Source: Candidatus Kapaibacterium sp. (GTDB lineage: Bacteria; Bacteroidota; Ignavibacteria; Kapaibacteriales; UBA2268). From it: DNA of 64,000 bases. The notes beneath the pieces were generated by a model. That model searched no databases. It had not been told where the DNA came from and worked only from the letters and a program-made list of their open reading frames with translations. The position numbers and the translations under genes were made by a program. The stretch's first letter is position 1, and every line of letters starts with the position of its first letter. Shown piece by piece: positions 1 through 9,327 of this stretch. The stretch lies in assembly GCA_937927515.1 (NCBI GenBank), contig CALBDO010000032.1, positions 1 to 64,000 of the forward strand, given 5' to 3'.

Positions 1-806
1 TGAGAAAGAAAGAAATAAAAATCAAAATTTTCAAAGCCGTTATTGATAGTTTGGTTAAATATGGGATAGATACCGAAACAGTTTTAAGTTTAGTTAATTA
101 CCACCGAACTCATTTTAATGAAAAATATACAAGATTAAACTTTGGTATGAAACCAAATTTTGAATTTTCAAATAAGATAAGCCAAAAGTCGATAAATCAA
201 ATTAAACGATTTATAAAAGAGCATCAATTAATTCTTGCAAAAGCAGAAGAAAATTTTGGTGTTCAGAAGGAAATAATTGCAATAATTCTTTGGATAGAAA
301 CAAAACTTGGGGAGGTTCTTGGAAATCATCACTTACTAAGCGTATTTTTCAGTATGGCAATGTCCTCCCACGAAACTTTTTTACAGAGGTATTTGGTTGA
401 TAGTTTAAAAAATGGAACAAATAACAAAAGTTACGATGATATAATTCAAAGAGCTCGACGAAAGGAAAGTTATGCATTGCAACAACTACAAGCATTGATA
501 GAAATGCATAGACGAGGGTATTTTGATGTTAGGGAGCTGTATGGGTCTTATGCTGGTGCATTTGGGATACCTCAATTTGTACCAACTAGTTATTTGCAGT
601 TTGCTATAGATGGAAACGGAGATAAAAAAATAGACTTATTTAATTTAGAAGATGCAATCTTTAGTGTTGCAAATTACTTACACCAAAATGGTTGGAATCG
701 TTTTGATACAAATTCCTATTCTGAAACATTATACAAGTATAACAAGAATCAACAATATGTAGCAACAATTATGAATATTTTTTTTCTAATTAATAAATCA
801 AAGTAG
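1..806 (+). CDS. Lytic murein transglycosylase, MltB family (5' end outside window)
   Basis: Cleaves the glycan strand of peptidoglycan between MurNAc and GlcNAc, acting in the periplasm. The frame is open from base 3 to the stop at 804-806 and encodes residues typical of the family before the TTG at 51, so the true start and signal peptide lie upstream of the window. Counting from that TTG, the catalytic glutamate sits in ILWIETKLGE (E83), and the second signature GSYAGAFGIPQF (165-176) is followed by DGNGDKKIDLFN, as in MltB/SLT_2 proteins. No C-terminal peptidoglycan-binding domain is visible. Roughly 250 residues are seen. The family assignment is strong; which paralogue it is cannot be decided. 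Confidence 0.88.
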   Translation, partial: RKKEIKIKIFKAVIDSLVKYGIDTETVLSLVNYHRTHFNEKYTRLNFGMKPNFEFSNKISQKSINQIKRFIKEHQLILAKAEENFGVQKEIIAIILWIETKLGEVLGNHHLLSVFFSMAMSSHETFLQRYLVDSLKNGTNNKSYDDIIQRARRKESYALQQLQALIEMHRRGYFDVRELYGSYAGAFGIPQFVPTSYLQFAIDGNGDKKIDLFNLEDAIFSVANYLHQNGWNRFDTNSYSETLYKYNKNQQYVATIMNIFFLINKSK

Positions 807-840
807 TAGAAAATTCAATTTTAAGTTGGTTCAACTTTGT

Positions 841-848
841 TAATTTTG
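841..848 (+). promoter_or_regulatory. Candidate -7 promoter box for glnS (TAATTTTG)
   Basis: TAATTTTG fits the Bacteroidota TAnnTTTG -7 consensus and lies 25 nt before the glnS ATG. The leader shows no Shine-Dalgarno sequence. No TTG is found at the usual -33 distance. Just upstream, at 823-837, a short inverted repeat AAGTTG-GTT-CAACTT followed by T-rich DNA could be a weak terminator of the preceding gene or an operator. Confidence 0.45.
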
Positions 849-873
849 TTTTTTATTTAAGCAACTCAGCAAT

Positions 874-2580
874 ATGACAGAAGAGGAAAAAAAGCGAATT
901 TCAAGAAATTTCATACGCCAAATAATTATCGACGACTTAAAGACAAATAAATGGGGGGGACGTGTTCATACTCGATTTCCTCCCGAGCCTAATGGATATC
1001 TTCATATTGGACATGCTAAAAGCATCTGTTTGAATTTTGGTTTAGCAGAGGAATTTGGTGGCTTGTGTAATCTGCGTTTCGATGATACCAATCCTACAAA
1101 GGAAAATGAGGAATATGTAAATGCGATAATCGAGGATGTTCGCTGGTTAGGTTTCGACTGGGGCGATAGATTATTTTATGCCTCAGACTATTTCGACAGG
1201 TTGTATGAATATGCTGTACAGCTCATTAAAATGGGTAAAGCATACGTATGCGATTTGTCTCAAGAAGAAATTCGCTCTACCCGTGGCACATTGACAGAAC
1301 CTGGAGTAGAGAGCCCGTACAGAAATCGCTCCATAAAGGAAAACTTAGAGCTTTTCGAAAGAATGCGAAAAGGCGAATTTCCCGATGGGTCTAAAACCTT
1401 GCGGGCTAAAATTGATATGTCTTCACCAAATTTAAATATGCGCGACCCAGTAATGTATCGAATTAAACACGCAACACACCACCGAACTGGTGACAAGTGG
1501 TGCATCTATCCAATGTATGATTTTACTCATTGTCTTTCCGACTCAATTGAAGGCATTACCCATTCTATTTGTACTTTAGAATTTGAAGACCATAGACCAC
1601 TTTATGATTGGTTCTTAGACCAATTGGGCGTCCATCATCCTCAGCAAATTGAGTTTGCTCGCTTAAATCTTTCCTACACAGTTTTGAGCAAAAGGAAGCT
1701 ACTCGAACTTGTTCAGCGTGGTTTAGTTGATGGCTGGGACGACCCAAGAATGCCCACAATTAGAGGATTACGGCGAAGAGGTTACACTGCTGAATCTATT
1801 CGTGAGTTTGCTGAAATCATCGGCGTCTCAAAGAAAGAGAGTTTGGTTGATATTGCAGTGCTCGAGCATTGTATACGCAATGAACTTAACAAAAAAGCAC
1901 AAAGGGCTCTCGTTGTATTAAATCCTCTGAAAGTCATTATTGATAATTACCCAGAGGACTTGGTCGAGGAAATGGAGGCGCTAAACAATCCAGAGGATTT
2001 GTCGATGGGCACCCGCAAAGTCCCATTTTCGAAAGTCCTCTATATCGAGCGTGATGATTTCATGGAAAATCCTCCTAAAAAATATTATAGGCTCGCCCCC
2101 GGTCGCGAAGTTCGTCTGCGTTATGCTTATTACATAACTTGCACAGATGTTATTAAAGACCCTAAAACTGGTGAGATTGTTGAATTACACTGTAAATACG
2201 ACCCAGAGACTCGTGGTGGAACCTCTCCCGATGGAAGAAAGGTTCTTGGTACTATACATTGGGTTTCTGCAAATCATTGTTTTCCAGCCGAAGTTAGGCT
2301 GTACGATAGGTTGTTCATAAAAGAAGACCCGAATGATGTCGAAGAGGGCAAGAGCTTTTTAGATTATTTAAATCCAGATTCGCTTTTAATTAAAACTGGA
2401 TTATGCGAGCCGTTCTTGAAAGATGCCAAACCAGAACAGAAATTTCAATTTGAAAGATTAGGATATTTTAATGTAGATATGAAACTCTCTAAACTTGGTA
2501 AACCAGTATTTAATCGAATTGTTACTCTTAAAGACAGTTGGGCGAAAATTATGAAATCTTTACAAAATGAAAGTTATTAA
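874..2580 (+). CDS. glnS: Glutaminyl-tRNA synthetase
   Basis: Charges tRNA(Gln) with glutamine in the cytoplasm. The 568-residue length fits bacterial GlnRS (E. coli 554). The class I signature [15 protein letters not shown] sits near residues 35-50, and the KMSKS-equivalent loop VLSKRKL near 270-276, followed by [18 protein letters not shown], which separates GlnRS from GluRS. The C-terminal half carries the two beta-barrel anticodon-binding domains. Start at ATG 874, with a candidate promoter box 25 nt upstream and no Shine-Dalgarno sequence. The next gene follows after 14 bp, so the two are probably co-transcribed. A dedicated GlnRS suggests direct charging rather than sole reliance on GatCAB, which is not in this window. 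Confidence 0.97.
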   Translation: MTEEEKKRISRNFIRQIIIDDLKTNKWGGRVHTRFPPEPNGYLHIGHAKSICLNFGLAEEFGGLCNLRFDDTNPTKENEEYVNAIIEDVRWLGFDWGDRLFYASDYFDRLYEYAVQLIKMGKAYVCDLSQEEIRSTRGTLTEPGVESPYRNRSIKENLELFERMRKGEFPDGSKTLRAKIDMSSPNLNMRDPVMYRIKHATHHRTGDKWCIYPMYDFTHCLSDSIEGITHSICTLEFEDHRPLYDWFLDQLGVHHPQQIEFARLNLSYTVLSKRKLLELVQRGLVDGWDDPRMPTIRGLRRRGYTAESIREFAEIIGVSKKESLVDIAVLEHCIRNELNKKAQRALVVLNPLKVIIDNYPEDLVEEMEALNNPEDLSMGTRKVPFSKVLYIERDDFMENPPKKYYRLAPGREVRLRYAYYITCTDVIKDPKTGEIVELHCKYDPETRGGTSPDGRKVLGTIHWVSANHCFPAEVRLYDRLFIKEDPNDVEEGKSFLDYLNPDSLLIKTGLCEPFLKDAKPEQKFQFERLGYFNVDMKLSKLGKPVFNRIVTLKDSWAKIMKSLQNESY

Positions 2581-2594
2581 TTTGGGAGATAATA

Positions 2595-2840
2595 ATGCAC
2601 ACCGACGAAGAATTATTTTTCAATGAGGTTAAAAGGGTAATTGAAAAAGATATTCGACCTTTCATCGAGGCTGATGGCGGAAGAATTATATTGAAAAAAG
2701 TTAGCAACGGGGTAGTTTACGTTAACTTATCCGGTGCATGTGCTGGTTGTCCAGGTGCAGTTATGACTTTGCGCGATGGTGTAGAAAGAATTCTGAAAAT
2801 GAAGATTAAGCAGGTAAAAGCTGTAAAACTCGTTTACTGA
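2595..2840 (+). CDS. NifU C-terminal (Nfu) domain Fe-S cluster carrier
   Basis: Small protein (81 residues) consisting only of the Nfu domain, which holds a [4Fe-4S] cluster on a CxxC pair and passes it to target enzymes. Visible landmarks are IRPFIEADGGRIIL near the N terminus and the ligand motif GACAGCPGA around residues 48-56. It lacks the A-type N-terminal domain of E. coli NfuA, so it resembles the stand-alone NifU-like proteins. A Shine-Dalgarno-like GGGAGA precedes the ATG. The gene lies 14 bp after glnS and overlaps the convergent miaB by 7 bp. MiaB is a two-cluster Fe-S enzyme and a plausible client, but that link is inferred from position only. Confidence 0.92.
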   Translation: MHTDEELFFNEVKRVIEKDIRPFIEADGGRIILKKVSNGVVYVNLSGACAGCPGAVMTLRDGVERILKMKIKQVKAVKLVY

Positions 2841-4153
2841 ACTATTTCGCCAAATAGAGTGGCTGATGTCGAATTCTTAATTTTTACCTTTACGAAATCC
2901 CCAACAGCTGTGTCTTTCCCCGGTTTGAATATTGTGACCTTGTTTGTATCTGTCCTGCCAGCCCAGTATGTTTTGTCTTTTTTCGAAGGTCCTTCGACCA
3001 AAACAATATGTATTCTGTTGTGCTCTCCCAAATTGATTTCTTTCGAAATCTTGTTCTGTAGGTCTATAACTTCATTTAGGCGGCGAATTTTTTCTTTCTC
3101 TGGGACATCATCCACCATTTTGAAAGCTTTTGTGTGCTCTCGTGGTGAATAGCGAAACATATAGGCTCCGTCGAACCTAATTTCTTTTAAAGCCCTCAAA
3201 GTTGCTTGGTGGTCTTCGAGTGTTTCTGTTGGGAAACCAACTATAATATCGGTAGAGAGAGCGCAATTGGGTATAAGCGAACGTATTTTATTAATTCTGC
3301 CAAGGTAATGCTCGTAAGTGTAATTTCGATTCATTAACTGCAATATTCTATCTGAACCGCTTTGAATGGGTAGATGTATGTATTTGCAAATATTATCCCA
3401 CTCAGCAATAGTTTCGATAAGTTTGTCGCTCATATCTTGTGGGTGAGAGGTAATGAATCTAATCCTCATAGAAGGTACTTGCCGAGCGCATTCTCGCAAA
3501 AGGTCTGCAAAGTCGGAGTTCGTTTCGGGGCATTTGTAGCTATTGACATTTTGACCAAGTAATGTTACTTCTTTAAACCCTTCGTCACAAAGTTTCTTTA
3601 CTTCATCGACTACAGATTGCATTCTTCGAGAGCGTTCGCGACCTCGGGTATATGGCACAACGCAATATGTGCAAAATTTGTCGCAACCCCGCATGATTGA
3701 AATCCATGCGGATATGCCCTCCTTGCGTAGCGGTTCTAAATCATCGTAAGTTTCGACCCTTGATAACTTGACAGCAATTCCCTTCTCCCCTAGAAAAGCA
3801 TTTTGGATTAACTCTGGTATTTTCCGGTACTCATCGGGTCCAACAACAATATCTACATTTGAATTTTTTTCGAGAATTCTGCTACGGAGTCTTTCAGCCA
3901 TACAACCTAAAACGCCTAAAATAACTGGCTTTTCAAGTTCTTTGAATTTTTTTAGGTGAAGTAATCTTTCATTGACTTTTCTCTCGGCGTTTTCTCTTAC
4001 TGAACAAGTGTTCAAAAGAATCACGTTTGCTTTTTTAGGTGTATCGACAATTTCGTAGCCAGCATTGAAAATTATGCGTGAAACTATCTCGGTATCGCTT
4101 AAGTTCATCTGGCAACCGTAAGTTTCGATGTAAACAGAGAATTTATTATCCAT
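2834..4153 (-). CDS. miaB: tRNA (N6-isopentenyl adenosine(37)-C2)-methylthiotransferase MiaB
   Basis: Radical-SAM methylthiotransferase that adds a methylthio group to i6A37 of tRNAs reading UNN codons. The N-terminal domain carries the three auxiliary-cluster cysteines C14 (YGCQMN), C50 (LLNTCSVRE) and C84 (GVLGC). The radical-SAM motif RGCDKFCTYC gives C157/C161/C164 and is followed by VPYTRGRERSR, which favours MiaB over RimO or MtaB. A TRAM domain closes the protein. The ATG at 4153 is preferred over an in-frame TTG at 4180, because MiaB proteins start just before the first cysteine motif and a candidate promoter lies at 4188-4195. Convergent with the Nfu gene. Confidence 0.95.
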   Translation of the reverse strand: MDNKFSVYIETYGCQMNLSDTEIVSRIIFNAGYEIVDTPKKANVILLNTCSVRENAERKVNERLLHLKKFKELEKPVILGVLGCMAERLRSRILEKNSNVDIVVGPDEYRKIPELIQNAFLGEKGIAVKLSRVETYDDLEPLRKEGISAWISIMRGCDKFCTYCVVPYTRGRERSRRMQSVVDEVKKLCDEGFKEVTLLGQNVNSYKCPETNSDFADLLRECARQVPSMRIRFITSHPQDMSDKLIETIAEWDNICKYIHLPIQSGSDRILQLMNRNYTYEHYLGRINKIRSLIPNCALSTDIIVGFPTETLEDHQATLRALKEIRFDGAYMFRYSPREHTKAFKMVDDVPEKEKIRRLNEVIDLQNKISKEINLGEHNRIHIVLVEGPSKKDKTYWAGRTDTNKVTIFKPGKDTAVGDFVKVKIKNSTSATLFGEIVQ

Positions 4154-4165
4154 AGAACTTTTAAC

Positions 4166-4190
4166 TTGACTAAAATACAAATTTAGTCAA
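4166..4190. promoter_or_regulatory. Perfect 9-bp inverted repeat upstream of miaB (candidate operator)
   Basis: TTGACTAAA (4166-4174) and TTTAGTCAA (4182-4190) form a perfect inverted repeat around a 7-nt spacer, 13 nt before the miaB ATG. It overlaps the candidate miaB -7 box at 4188-4195, the layout expected of a repressor site. It could instead form an mRNA leader hairpin. No regulator can be named. Confidence 0.35.
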
Positions 4191-4195
4191 AATTA
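4188..4195 (-). promoter_or_regulatory. Candidate -7 promoter box for miaB (TAATTTTG)
   Basis: Reads TAATTTTG on the minus strand, 34 nt before the miaB ATG at 4153. A second TAnnTTTG match (TAAATTTG) lies at 4178-4185, so the exact box is uncertain. No -33 TTG at the expected distance. Confidence 0.4.
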
Positions 4196-4341
4196 TTTTT
4201 TCAATTATCATAGAATCCTAATTTTAATGCTCTAAGTCCTATAGATGAAAAATTTAACACATTATTAACAAATCTTTTATTTACTCCTTAAAAAACTCTG
4301 GGAAATTAGTGTTTTATGTAAAACTTTTTTGTTTAAAACTT

Positions 4342-7185
4342 ATGTTTAAGAATGTTCTCTTGTCTTTAATACTCTTGTGCGTTGTGAACTTTTTATCACT
4401 TAGTAATGAAGCATTTTTAAGTTTTAGTGGGAAAGTCTTTGATGCAGAGACCAACGAACCTCTTGCTGGAGCTACTGTTCAAATTATTGAACTTGCGAAG
4501 GGTACTTTTACTGATTCGAAAGGTAGGTTTAGAATCGCTAATCTCAAACCATCAAAGTACTCCCTTAAGGTTAGTTACATTGGTTATCAAACAAAAGTTC
4601 TCAACGAAATCGACCTTAGCAAAGAGAACGAGGTAACATTATTCTTATATCCAGAAATCAAGTCGACAAAAGAAGTTACTGTCGAAGCAACACGCGTTGT
4701 GGACAATGAAGCAGCAATGTTGACTTTAAAAAAGAATTCTGCAAATCTTGTAGATGGGATTTCTATATCCGAAATGAAAAGATTGCCCGACAAATCTCTT
4801 TCCTCTGCTTTGAAACGGGTCTCCGGTGTTACAATGTTAAATGATTTCATTTATGTTCGTGGTGTCGGGGAAAGGTACAACAACGCAACTCTCAACGGAG
4901 TAATTTTGCCTTCTACCGAAGCAGACAAAAGAGCCTTCTCTTTCGACTTGTTCCCAGGGGACTTTGTAGAAAATGTCAGTCTTGTCAAATCCTTTACACC
5001 AGACCTTCCGGGCACTTTTGCTGGTGGATTGGTCCAATTAAACACTGTCGACTTTCCATCAACCAAGACACTTAAAATCTCTATTGGTACTAATAGCAAT
5101 TCGCTTACATCTTTTAGAAAAGATGCCTTTGTAAGTTACGAAGGTGGCAAAATGGATTGGCTGGGAATAGATGACGGGGCTAGAAGTCTACCCAGTGGTT
5201 TTCCGAAAAATAGGCGTGAATTTAACGAGCTCTTAAATTCAGCTAACAATCCATTTGATACTACTAATGCTGTTCAAAGATTCGAAGAATCTGCACGTTC
5301 ATTGAGTAATAAGACTCTAAAAACAAAAACTAAAACTGTTACTCCATTAGATAACAAAAATATTAACCTTCAATATTCCAACACATTTGAGTTTGGCGAT
5401 TATCTTCTTGGATTAACAGCAAATGGATTATATTCTGCCGAAAATTCAATTAATTCAATAACTCGAAATACTTTTCTTTCCAATTTCGATACTCTCTATA
5501 AAACTACTGGTGGAAAATCTCTTTTTACCGTTAACACAGGTGGCTTGATTAATTTATCTCTCAAAACCCCAGACCAGCAGATTTTTTCTTTAAAAACATC
5601 TATCGTCAACAATTCTGATGATGAAATTTTAAAGCTTGATGGTGCGGACCTTGGTTATCAATTTCTTGAATTAAAAAGCATTAGTATGCACTATACTCAA
5701 AAGACTTTATACAATGTAGCATTACAAGGAAACAATTTGATTCTACCAGTAAACTTAAAGATAGACTGGAACATTGGTTATTCGAAACTAAATCGTTCCG
5801 AACCCGATTACAGGCGTTTTCGCTTCTCAAGACAGCTTTCGGACCTTGGATACGACCCAAACACTCCATTCATTCTTGAACTTCTACCTAATCAACAAGG
5901 TGATGGAACTCGTGCGGGTAGATTTTTTGCGAACCTCAATGAAGAAAACATGATATTTAACCTGAATCTTGAAAGAAATTTTGGAACTCTTAGAGTTAAA
6001 TCTGGTGCTTATTTCGAAAGGAAATTGCGTTCATTCTCAGCTCGTTCACTTACTATAACAATGTCTCCTTACTTGCGCGATGAAATATATTCAATGCTTA
6101 GCGACTATAATAACTTAGACAAATTACTCTCGCCTGATAACTTTGTTTTCGAAGATGGTTTACGTATTGGAGAGGACTCCAAACTAAGTGATTCTTACAA
6201 TGCAAGCGAGAATTTACTTGCTGGATATCTTATGTTTGATTATAGATTTGACCTCATCAGTCTGCCGTTCAGAATAATTGCTGGTTTGCGTGTGGAAAAG
6301 GATTTACTGAATTTAAATAGTCACAACATTAACGACGAACCAGTAAACATAGACTATCCCACTTTGGACTTTCTTCCAGCTTTGAATATAATTGCAATGC
6401 CGGACAAGAACTCTAATATAAGATTTTCTGCATCAAAGACCCTCTCTCGACCTTCATTTAGAGAATTCGCACCTTTTGCCTTTTATGACTACTACGAAAT
6501 GGCTCTCGTTCAGGGTTACCCAAATCTGAAACGTGCCAGTGTAACGAATTTAGACTTACGCTATGAATATTATCCTAATTTTAATGAGTTGTACTCGTTA
6601 GGAATTTTCTACAAAGCCTTTGAAAACGCAATAGAAGAAACAATTTATCCCCAGCAGAGCGAGTTGACCAGGACTTATGCAAATGCCAATGGTCTTGCTC
6701 GAAATTTAGGCATTGAATTCGAGCTGAGAAAAGGTCTCGGTTTCATTTGGAGTGGTTTTGATAATCTGTCCATTCTTGCAAATCTTGCTATTATAAGCTC
6801 CTCTGTTGAAGTTAATCAAGGTGGAGCTGGTACTGAAGATAAAAGGCCCATGTGTGGTCAATCTCCATACACTGTTAACCTTGGCTTATTCTACCAAAAC
6901 GTCAATACTGGCACCTCTTTTACATTAACTTACAACACTTACGGACGTAGAATAGTTCGTGTTTCCCAAGTGGGTGTTTATCAAACAAACGACCCCCATG
7001 TGTACGAGATTCCGCAAAACTACCTTGATGCTCTTATCAGTCAAAAAATTGGAACTTTAGAATTTAAGCTTTCGGTCAAAAATATCCTCAATGCTCAAAC
7101 GATTTATCGGCAAAACAATAGAGATTGGTCAATAATCAAATATGGAACAACTTTCTCTTTCACAATGTCCTACAACATATTTTAA
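4342..7185 (+). CDS. TonB-dependent outer-membrane receptor with carboxypeptidase-regulatory-like domain
   Basis: Energy-coupled importer in the outer membrane; substrate unknown. After a hydrophobic signal segment (MFKNVLLSLILLCVVNFL) comes a beta-sandwich with FSGKVFDAETNEPLAGATV and SYIGYQTKV, typical of the CarboxypepD_reg-like domain of Bacteroidota receptors. The plug follows (LKRVSGVTMLND, YVRGVGERYNN, then SFTPDLPGTFAGGLVQL), then a 22-strand-type barrel ending in FTMSYNIF. About 947 residues from the ATG at 4342, chosen over an in-frame GTG at 4309 because the signal peptide starts there. The gene lies 58 bp before a T9SS-exported protein, a recurring receptor/surface-protein pairing. 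No SusD-like partner is present, so a polysaccharide locus is unlikely. Confidence 0.9.
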   Translation: MFKNVLLSLILLCVVNFLSLSNEAFLSFSGKVFDAETNEPLAGATVQIIELAKGTFTDSKGRFRIANLKPSKYSLKVSYIGYQTKVLNEIDLSKENEVTLFLYPEIKSTKEVTVEATRVVDNEAAMLTLKKNSANLVDGISISEMKRLPDKSLSSALKRVSGVTMLNDFIYVRGVGERYNNATLNGVILPSTEADKRAFSFDLFPGDFVENVSLVKSFTPDLPGTFAGGLVQLNTVDFPSTKTLKISIGTNSNSLTSFRKDAFVSYEGGKMDWLGIDDGARSLPSGFPKNRREFNELLNSANNPFDTTNAVQRFEESARSLSNKTLKTKTKTVTPLDNKNINLQYSNTFEFGDYLLGLTANGLYSAENSINSITRNTFLSNFDTLYKTTGGKSLFTVNTGGLINLSLKTPDQQIFSLKTSIVNNSDDEILKLDGADLGYQFLELKSISMHYTQKTLYNVALQGNNLILPVNLKIDWNIGYSKLNRSEPDYRRFRFSRQLSDLGYDPNTPFILELLPNQQGDGTRAGRFFANLNEENMIFNLNLERNFGTLRVKSGAYFERKLRSFSARSLTITMSPYLRDEIYSMLSDYNNLDKLLSPDNFVFEDGLRIGEDSKLSDSYNASENLLAGYLMFDYRFDLISLPFRIIAGLRVEKDLLNLNSHNINDEPVNIDYPTLDFLPALNIIAMPDKNSNIRFSASKTLSRPSFREFAPFAFYDYYEMALVQGYPNLKRASVTNLDLRYEYYPNFNELYSLGIFYKAFENAIEETIYPQQSELTRTYANANGLARNLGIEFELRKGLGFIWSGFDNLSILANLAIISSSVEVNQGGAGTEDKRPMCGQSPYTVNLGLFYQNVNTGTSFTLTYNTYGRRIVRVSQVGVYQTNDPHVYEIPQNYLDALISQKIGTLEFKLSVKNILNAQTIYRQNNRDWSIIKYGTTFSFTMSYNIF

Positions 7186-7243
7186 TTAGTAATCAATTGA
7201 AAATTTAAATCCTCTTCTTTATGTTTAACAATTTGGGGTATTT

Positions 7244-9274
7244 ATGAATTTCTTACCAAAAGTAACCGTACTTATTTTTTCACTAATTTTAACAGTGGGA
7301 CTAAAATCCCAACCACAAAGCGTAAGATTACTTTATCCCAATGGTGGGGAAAAATTCCGTGCTGGATATTCTGTAGATATCAGGTGGGATACCACTGGTA
7401 CTTATCGCTCGCGATTTGCATTTCAATTTGGAACGTCTTCTTCTGGACCTTGGACGACCATATCAAACCTCTCTAATGTCTTGGACAGTGGTCGTACTCG
7501 TGGTATAGTTCAAGGTGGCTGGAGAGTCCCAGCAATTCGAACACAAACTGGTTTTATTCGCATGGTGTTGTTAAATCCAGATGGTTCTTTAAACGAAAGT
7601 GTATCAGATGTAAGTGATGGACCATTCGAGATTGAACAGCCTCTGCCAATTAAAATAGACTCAGTTTTGAAGAATCCAATTACTACTAGAGTGAAATTGT
7701 CCTCTAAAAAGCTTTACGGACTTGATGGTTATGTTTTTGTAGACTCTCTTGGAGTTCTTGAAATTGAAGCTGGAACAATTATCGTTGGGGATACTGTTGG
7801 TCAAAATTCAGCTTTATGCGTAAATCGAGGGGGTAAGATTATTGCCCAAGGAACACCGGAAAAACCAATCATATTTACAAGCTCTGCACCTCCTGGCCAG
7901 AGAAGAGCTGGTGATTGGGGTGGTGTTTTAATCTGTGGCTTAGCATCGACAAATCATCCAGGGGGCGAAGCCGCTCTCGAAGGGGGTATTGCCGATGCAA
8001 ACCGCATTCGTGGTTGGTTTGGTGGTCGTAATAATCCAAATGATGACGATAGCAGTGGTGTTCTTAGCTACGTTAGAATTGAATTTGGTGGTATAGCTGC
8101 CGCACCAAACCAAGAACTTAATGGCTTGACTCTCGGGGCTGTAGGAAGAAAAACAAAAATCGACCACGTTATGGTATCTTATGCCAATGATGATTCCTTC
8201 GAGTGGTTTGGTGGTAGTGTTGATGGTAAATACCTAATAGCATACAACGGTTTAGATGATGATTTCGATGGGGATAACGGCTTCAATGGCCGTATTCAAT
8301 TTGCTCTTTCTATTCGCGCTCCAGAGATTGCAGACGTCTCCGGAAGCCATTTATTCGAGTTTGACAACGATGCTCAAGGTTCCTATAATGCTCCATTAAC
8401 TGGGGCTATTTTTTCAAATGTCACTGCAATTGGCCCAATCAAGGATACGAGTTGGACTTCTGGTTCAGGTCCTAACAAATTTAATCCTCGCTACAGTACA
8501 ATGGTTCAAATCCGTAGAAATGCCCGATTGTCTATTGTAAATTCTGTAATGCTTGGCTGGCCCAAAGGTCTTGAAATTCTTTCTCCCGGCTCGCAGAAAG
8601 CAGCTGCCAACGACTCTATATTGCTAAGAAATAATTACGTTTATGGCATTAAGTCCGCTCTTTTCTATGTAGACGGCACAAACCCTTCTATCCCGACCGA
8701 CTGGTTCAATAAACCAGAGTTTAACAATCGTGTTGATTTGTCCTCTCCATACAAAGCAAACCTCATCGACCCATTCGGCGAGCAGGGAATCATCAATCCA
8801 GTTCCTAAGCAAAATGCGGAGTATTTAAATTCTGCTTCTTTTCAAGATATCGGTCACATTAAGCTCGGAAGCGACCCCTTCTTCCAAAAAGTTCCTTACT
8901 GTGGAGCTTTCTCTCCAAATCTTATCGAGCGTTGGGACTTGCCTTGGGCAGAATACGACCCAATCAATACAGTATATGCTCCAACAAGTGTAGAGGAAAC
9001 CAGCACCGAAAATACTTCTAATTCTATCCGAATCTTACCTAATCCAACAACCGGATTATTGAGAGTGATTTTTAAATCTTTGGGCGAATCCTTTACGTTG
9101 AAACTAATAGACAATCTTGGTAATCAAGTTTATGATTATAAAGCTAACAATCTTAATAAAAATTCTTACTATGAGCTACCTCTTGATTTGACTCCTTATT
9201 CCGATGGAATGTATTATTTAATGATTAATTTGAGCGGTACAATCACCGTTGAAAAAGTAGTTTTGAAAAAGTAA
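7244..9274 (+). CDS. T9SS-exported surface protein with beta-helix-like central region
   Basis: Predicted to be secreted by the type IX system and attached to or released from the cell surface; its activity is not known. Order of parts: signal peptide (about 1-22, ending LKSQPQ); a beta-sandwich beginning RLLYPNGGEKFRAGYSV (about 28-130), a motif often seen in extracellular proteins of this group; and a long region (about 140-560) with GTIIVGD, GGKIIAQGTPEKPIIFTS, GDWGGVLICG and FEWFGGSVDGK, similar to conserved right-handed-helix surface proteins of Bacteroidota. The C-terminal sorting domain starts RILPNPTTGLLRV and ends VEKVVLKK. It directly follows a TonB-dependent receptor and probably shares its transcript, so it may help capture that receptor's substrate. 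Confidence 0.85.
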   Translation: MNFLPKVTVLIFSLILTVGLKSQPQSVRLLYPNGGEKFRAGYSVDIRWDTTGTYRSRFAFQFGTSSSGPWTTISNLSNVLDSGRTRGIVQGGWRVPAIRTQTGFIRMVLLNPDGSLNESVSDVSDGPFEIEQPLPIKIDSVLKNPITTRVKLSSKKLYGLDGYVFVDSLGVLEIEAGTIIVGDTVGQNSALCVNRGGKIIAQGTPEKPIIFTSSAPPGQRRAGDWGGVLICGLASTNHPGGEAALEGGIADANRIRGWFGGRNNPNDDDSSGVLSYVRIEFGGIAAAPNQELNGLTLGAVGRKTKIDHVMVSYANDDSFEWFGGSVDGKYLIAYNGLDDDFDGDNGFNGRIQFALSIRAPEIADVSGSHLFEFDNDAQGSYNAPLTGAIFSNVTAIGPIKDTSWTSGSGPNKFNPRYSTMVQIRRNARLSIVNSVMLGWPKGLEILSPGSQKAAANDSILLRNNYVYGIKSALFYVDGTNPSIPTDWFNKPEFNNRVDLSSPYKANLIDPFGEQGIINPVPKQNAEYLNSASFQDIGHIKLGSDPFFQKVPYCGAFSPNLIERWDLPWAEYDPINTVYAPTSVEETSTENTSNSIRILPNPTTGLLRVIFKSLGESFTLKLIDNLGNQVYDYKANNLNKNSYYELPLDLTPYSDGMYYLMINLSGTITVEKVVLKK

Positions 9275-9294
9275 TTGTTCCTACTGAAATATAC

Positions 9295-9327
9295 AAAAAA
9301 ACCCGTCCATCGTTGGACGGGTTTTTT
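9295..9327. terminator. Bidirectional intrinsic terminator
   Basis: ACCCGTCCA (9301-9309) and TGGACGGGT (9314-9322) form a perfect 9-bp GC-rich stem with loop TCGT, flanked by an A-run (9295-9300) and a T-run (9322-9327). It serves both the T9SS protein gene and the convergent recG, whose stop codon begins at its edge. This is the clearest factor-independent terminator in the window. Confidence 0.93.

Noticed and set aside
4837-5099. Two minus-strand open frames in the TonB receptor plug region
   Set aside because: Antisense shadows of the conserved plug domain.
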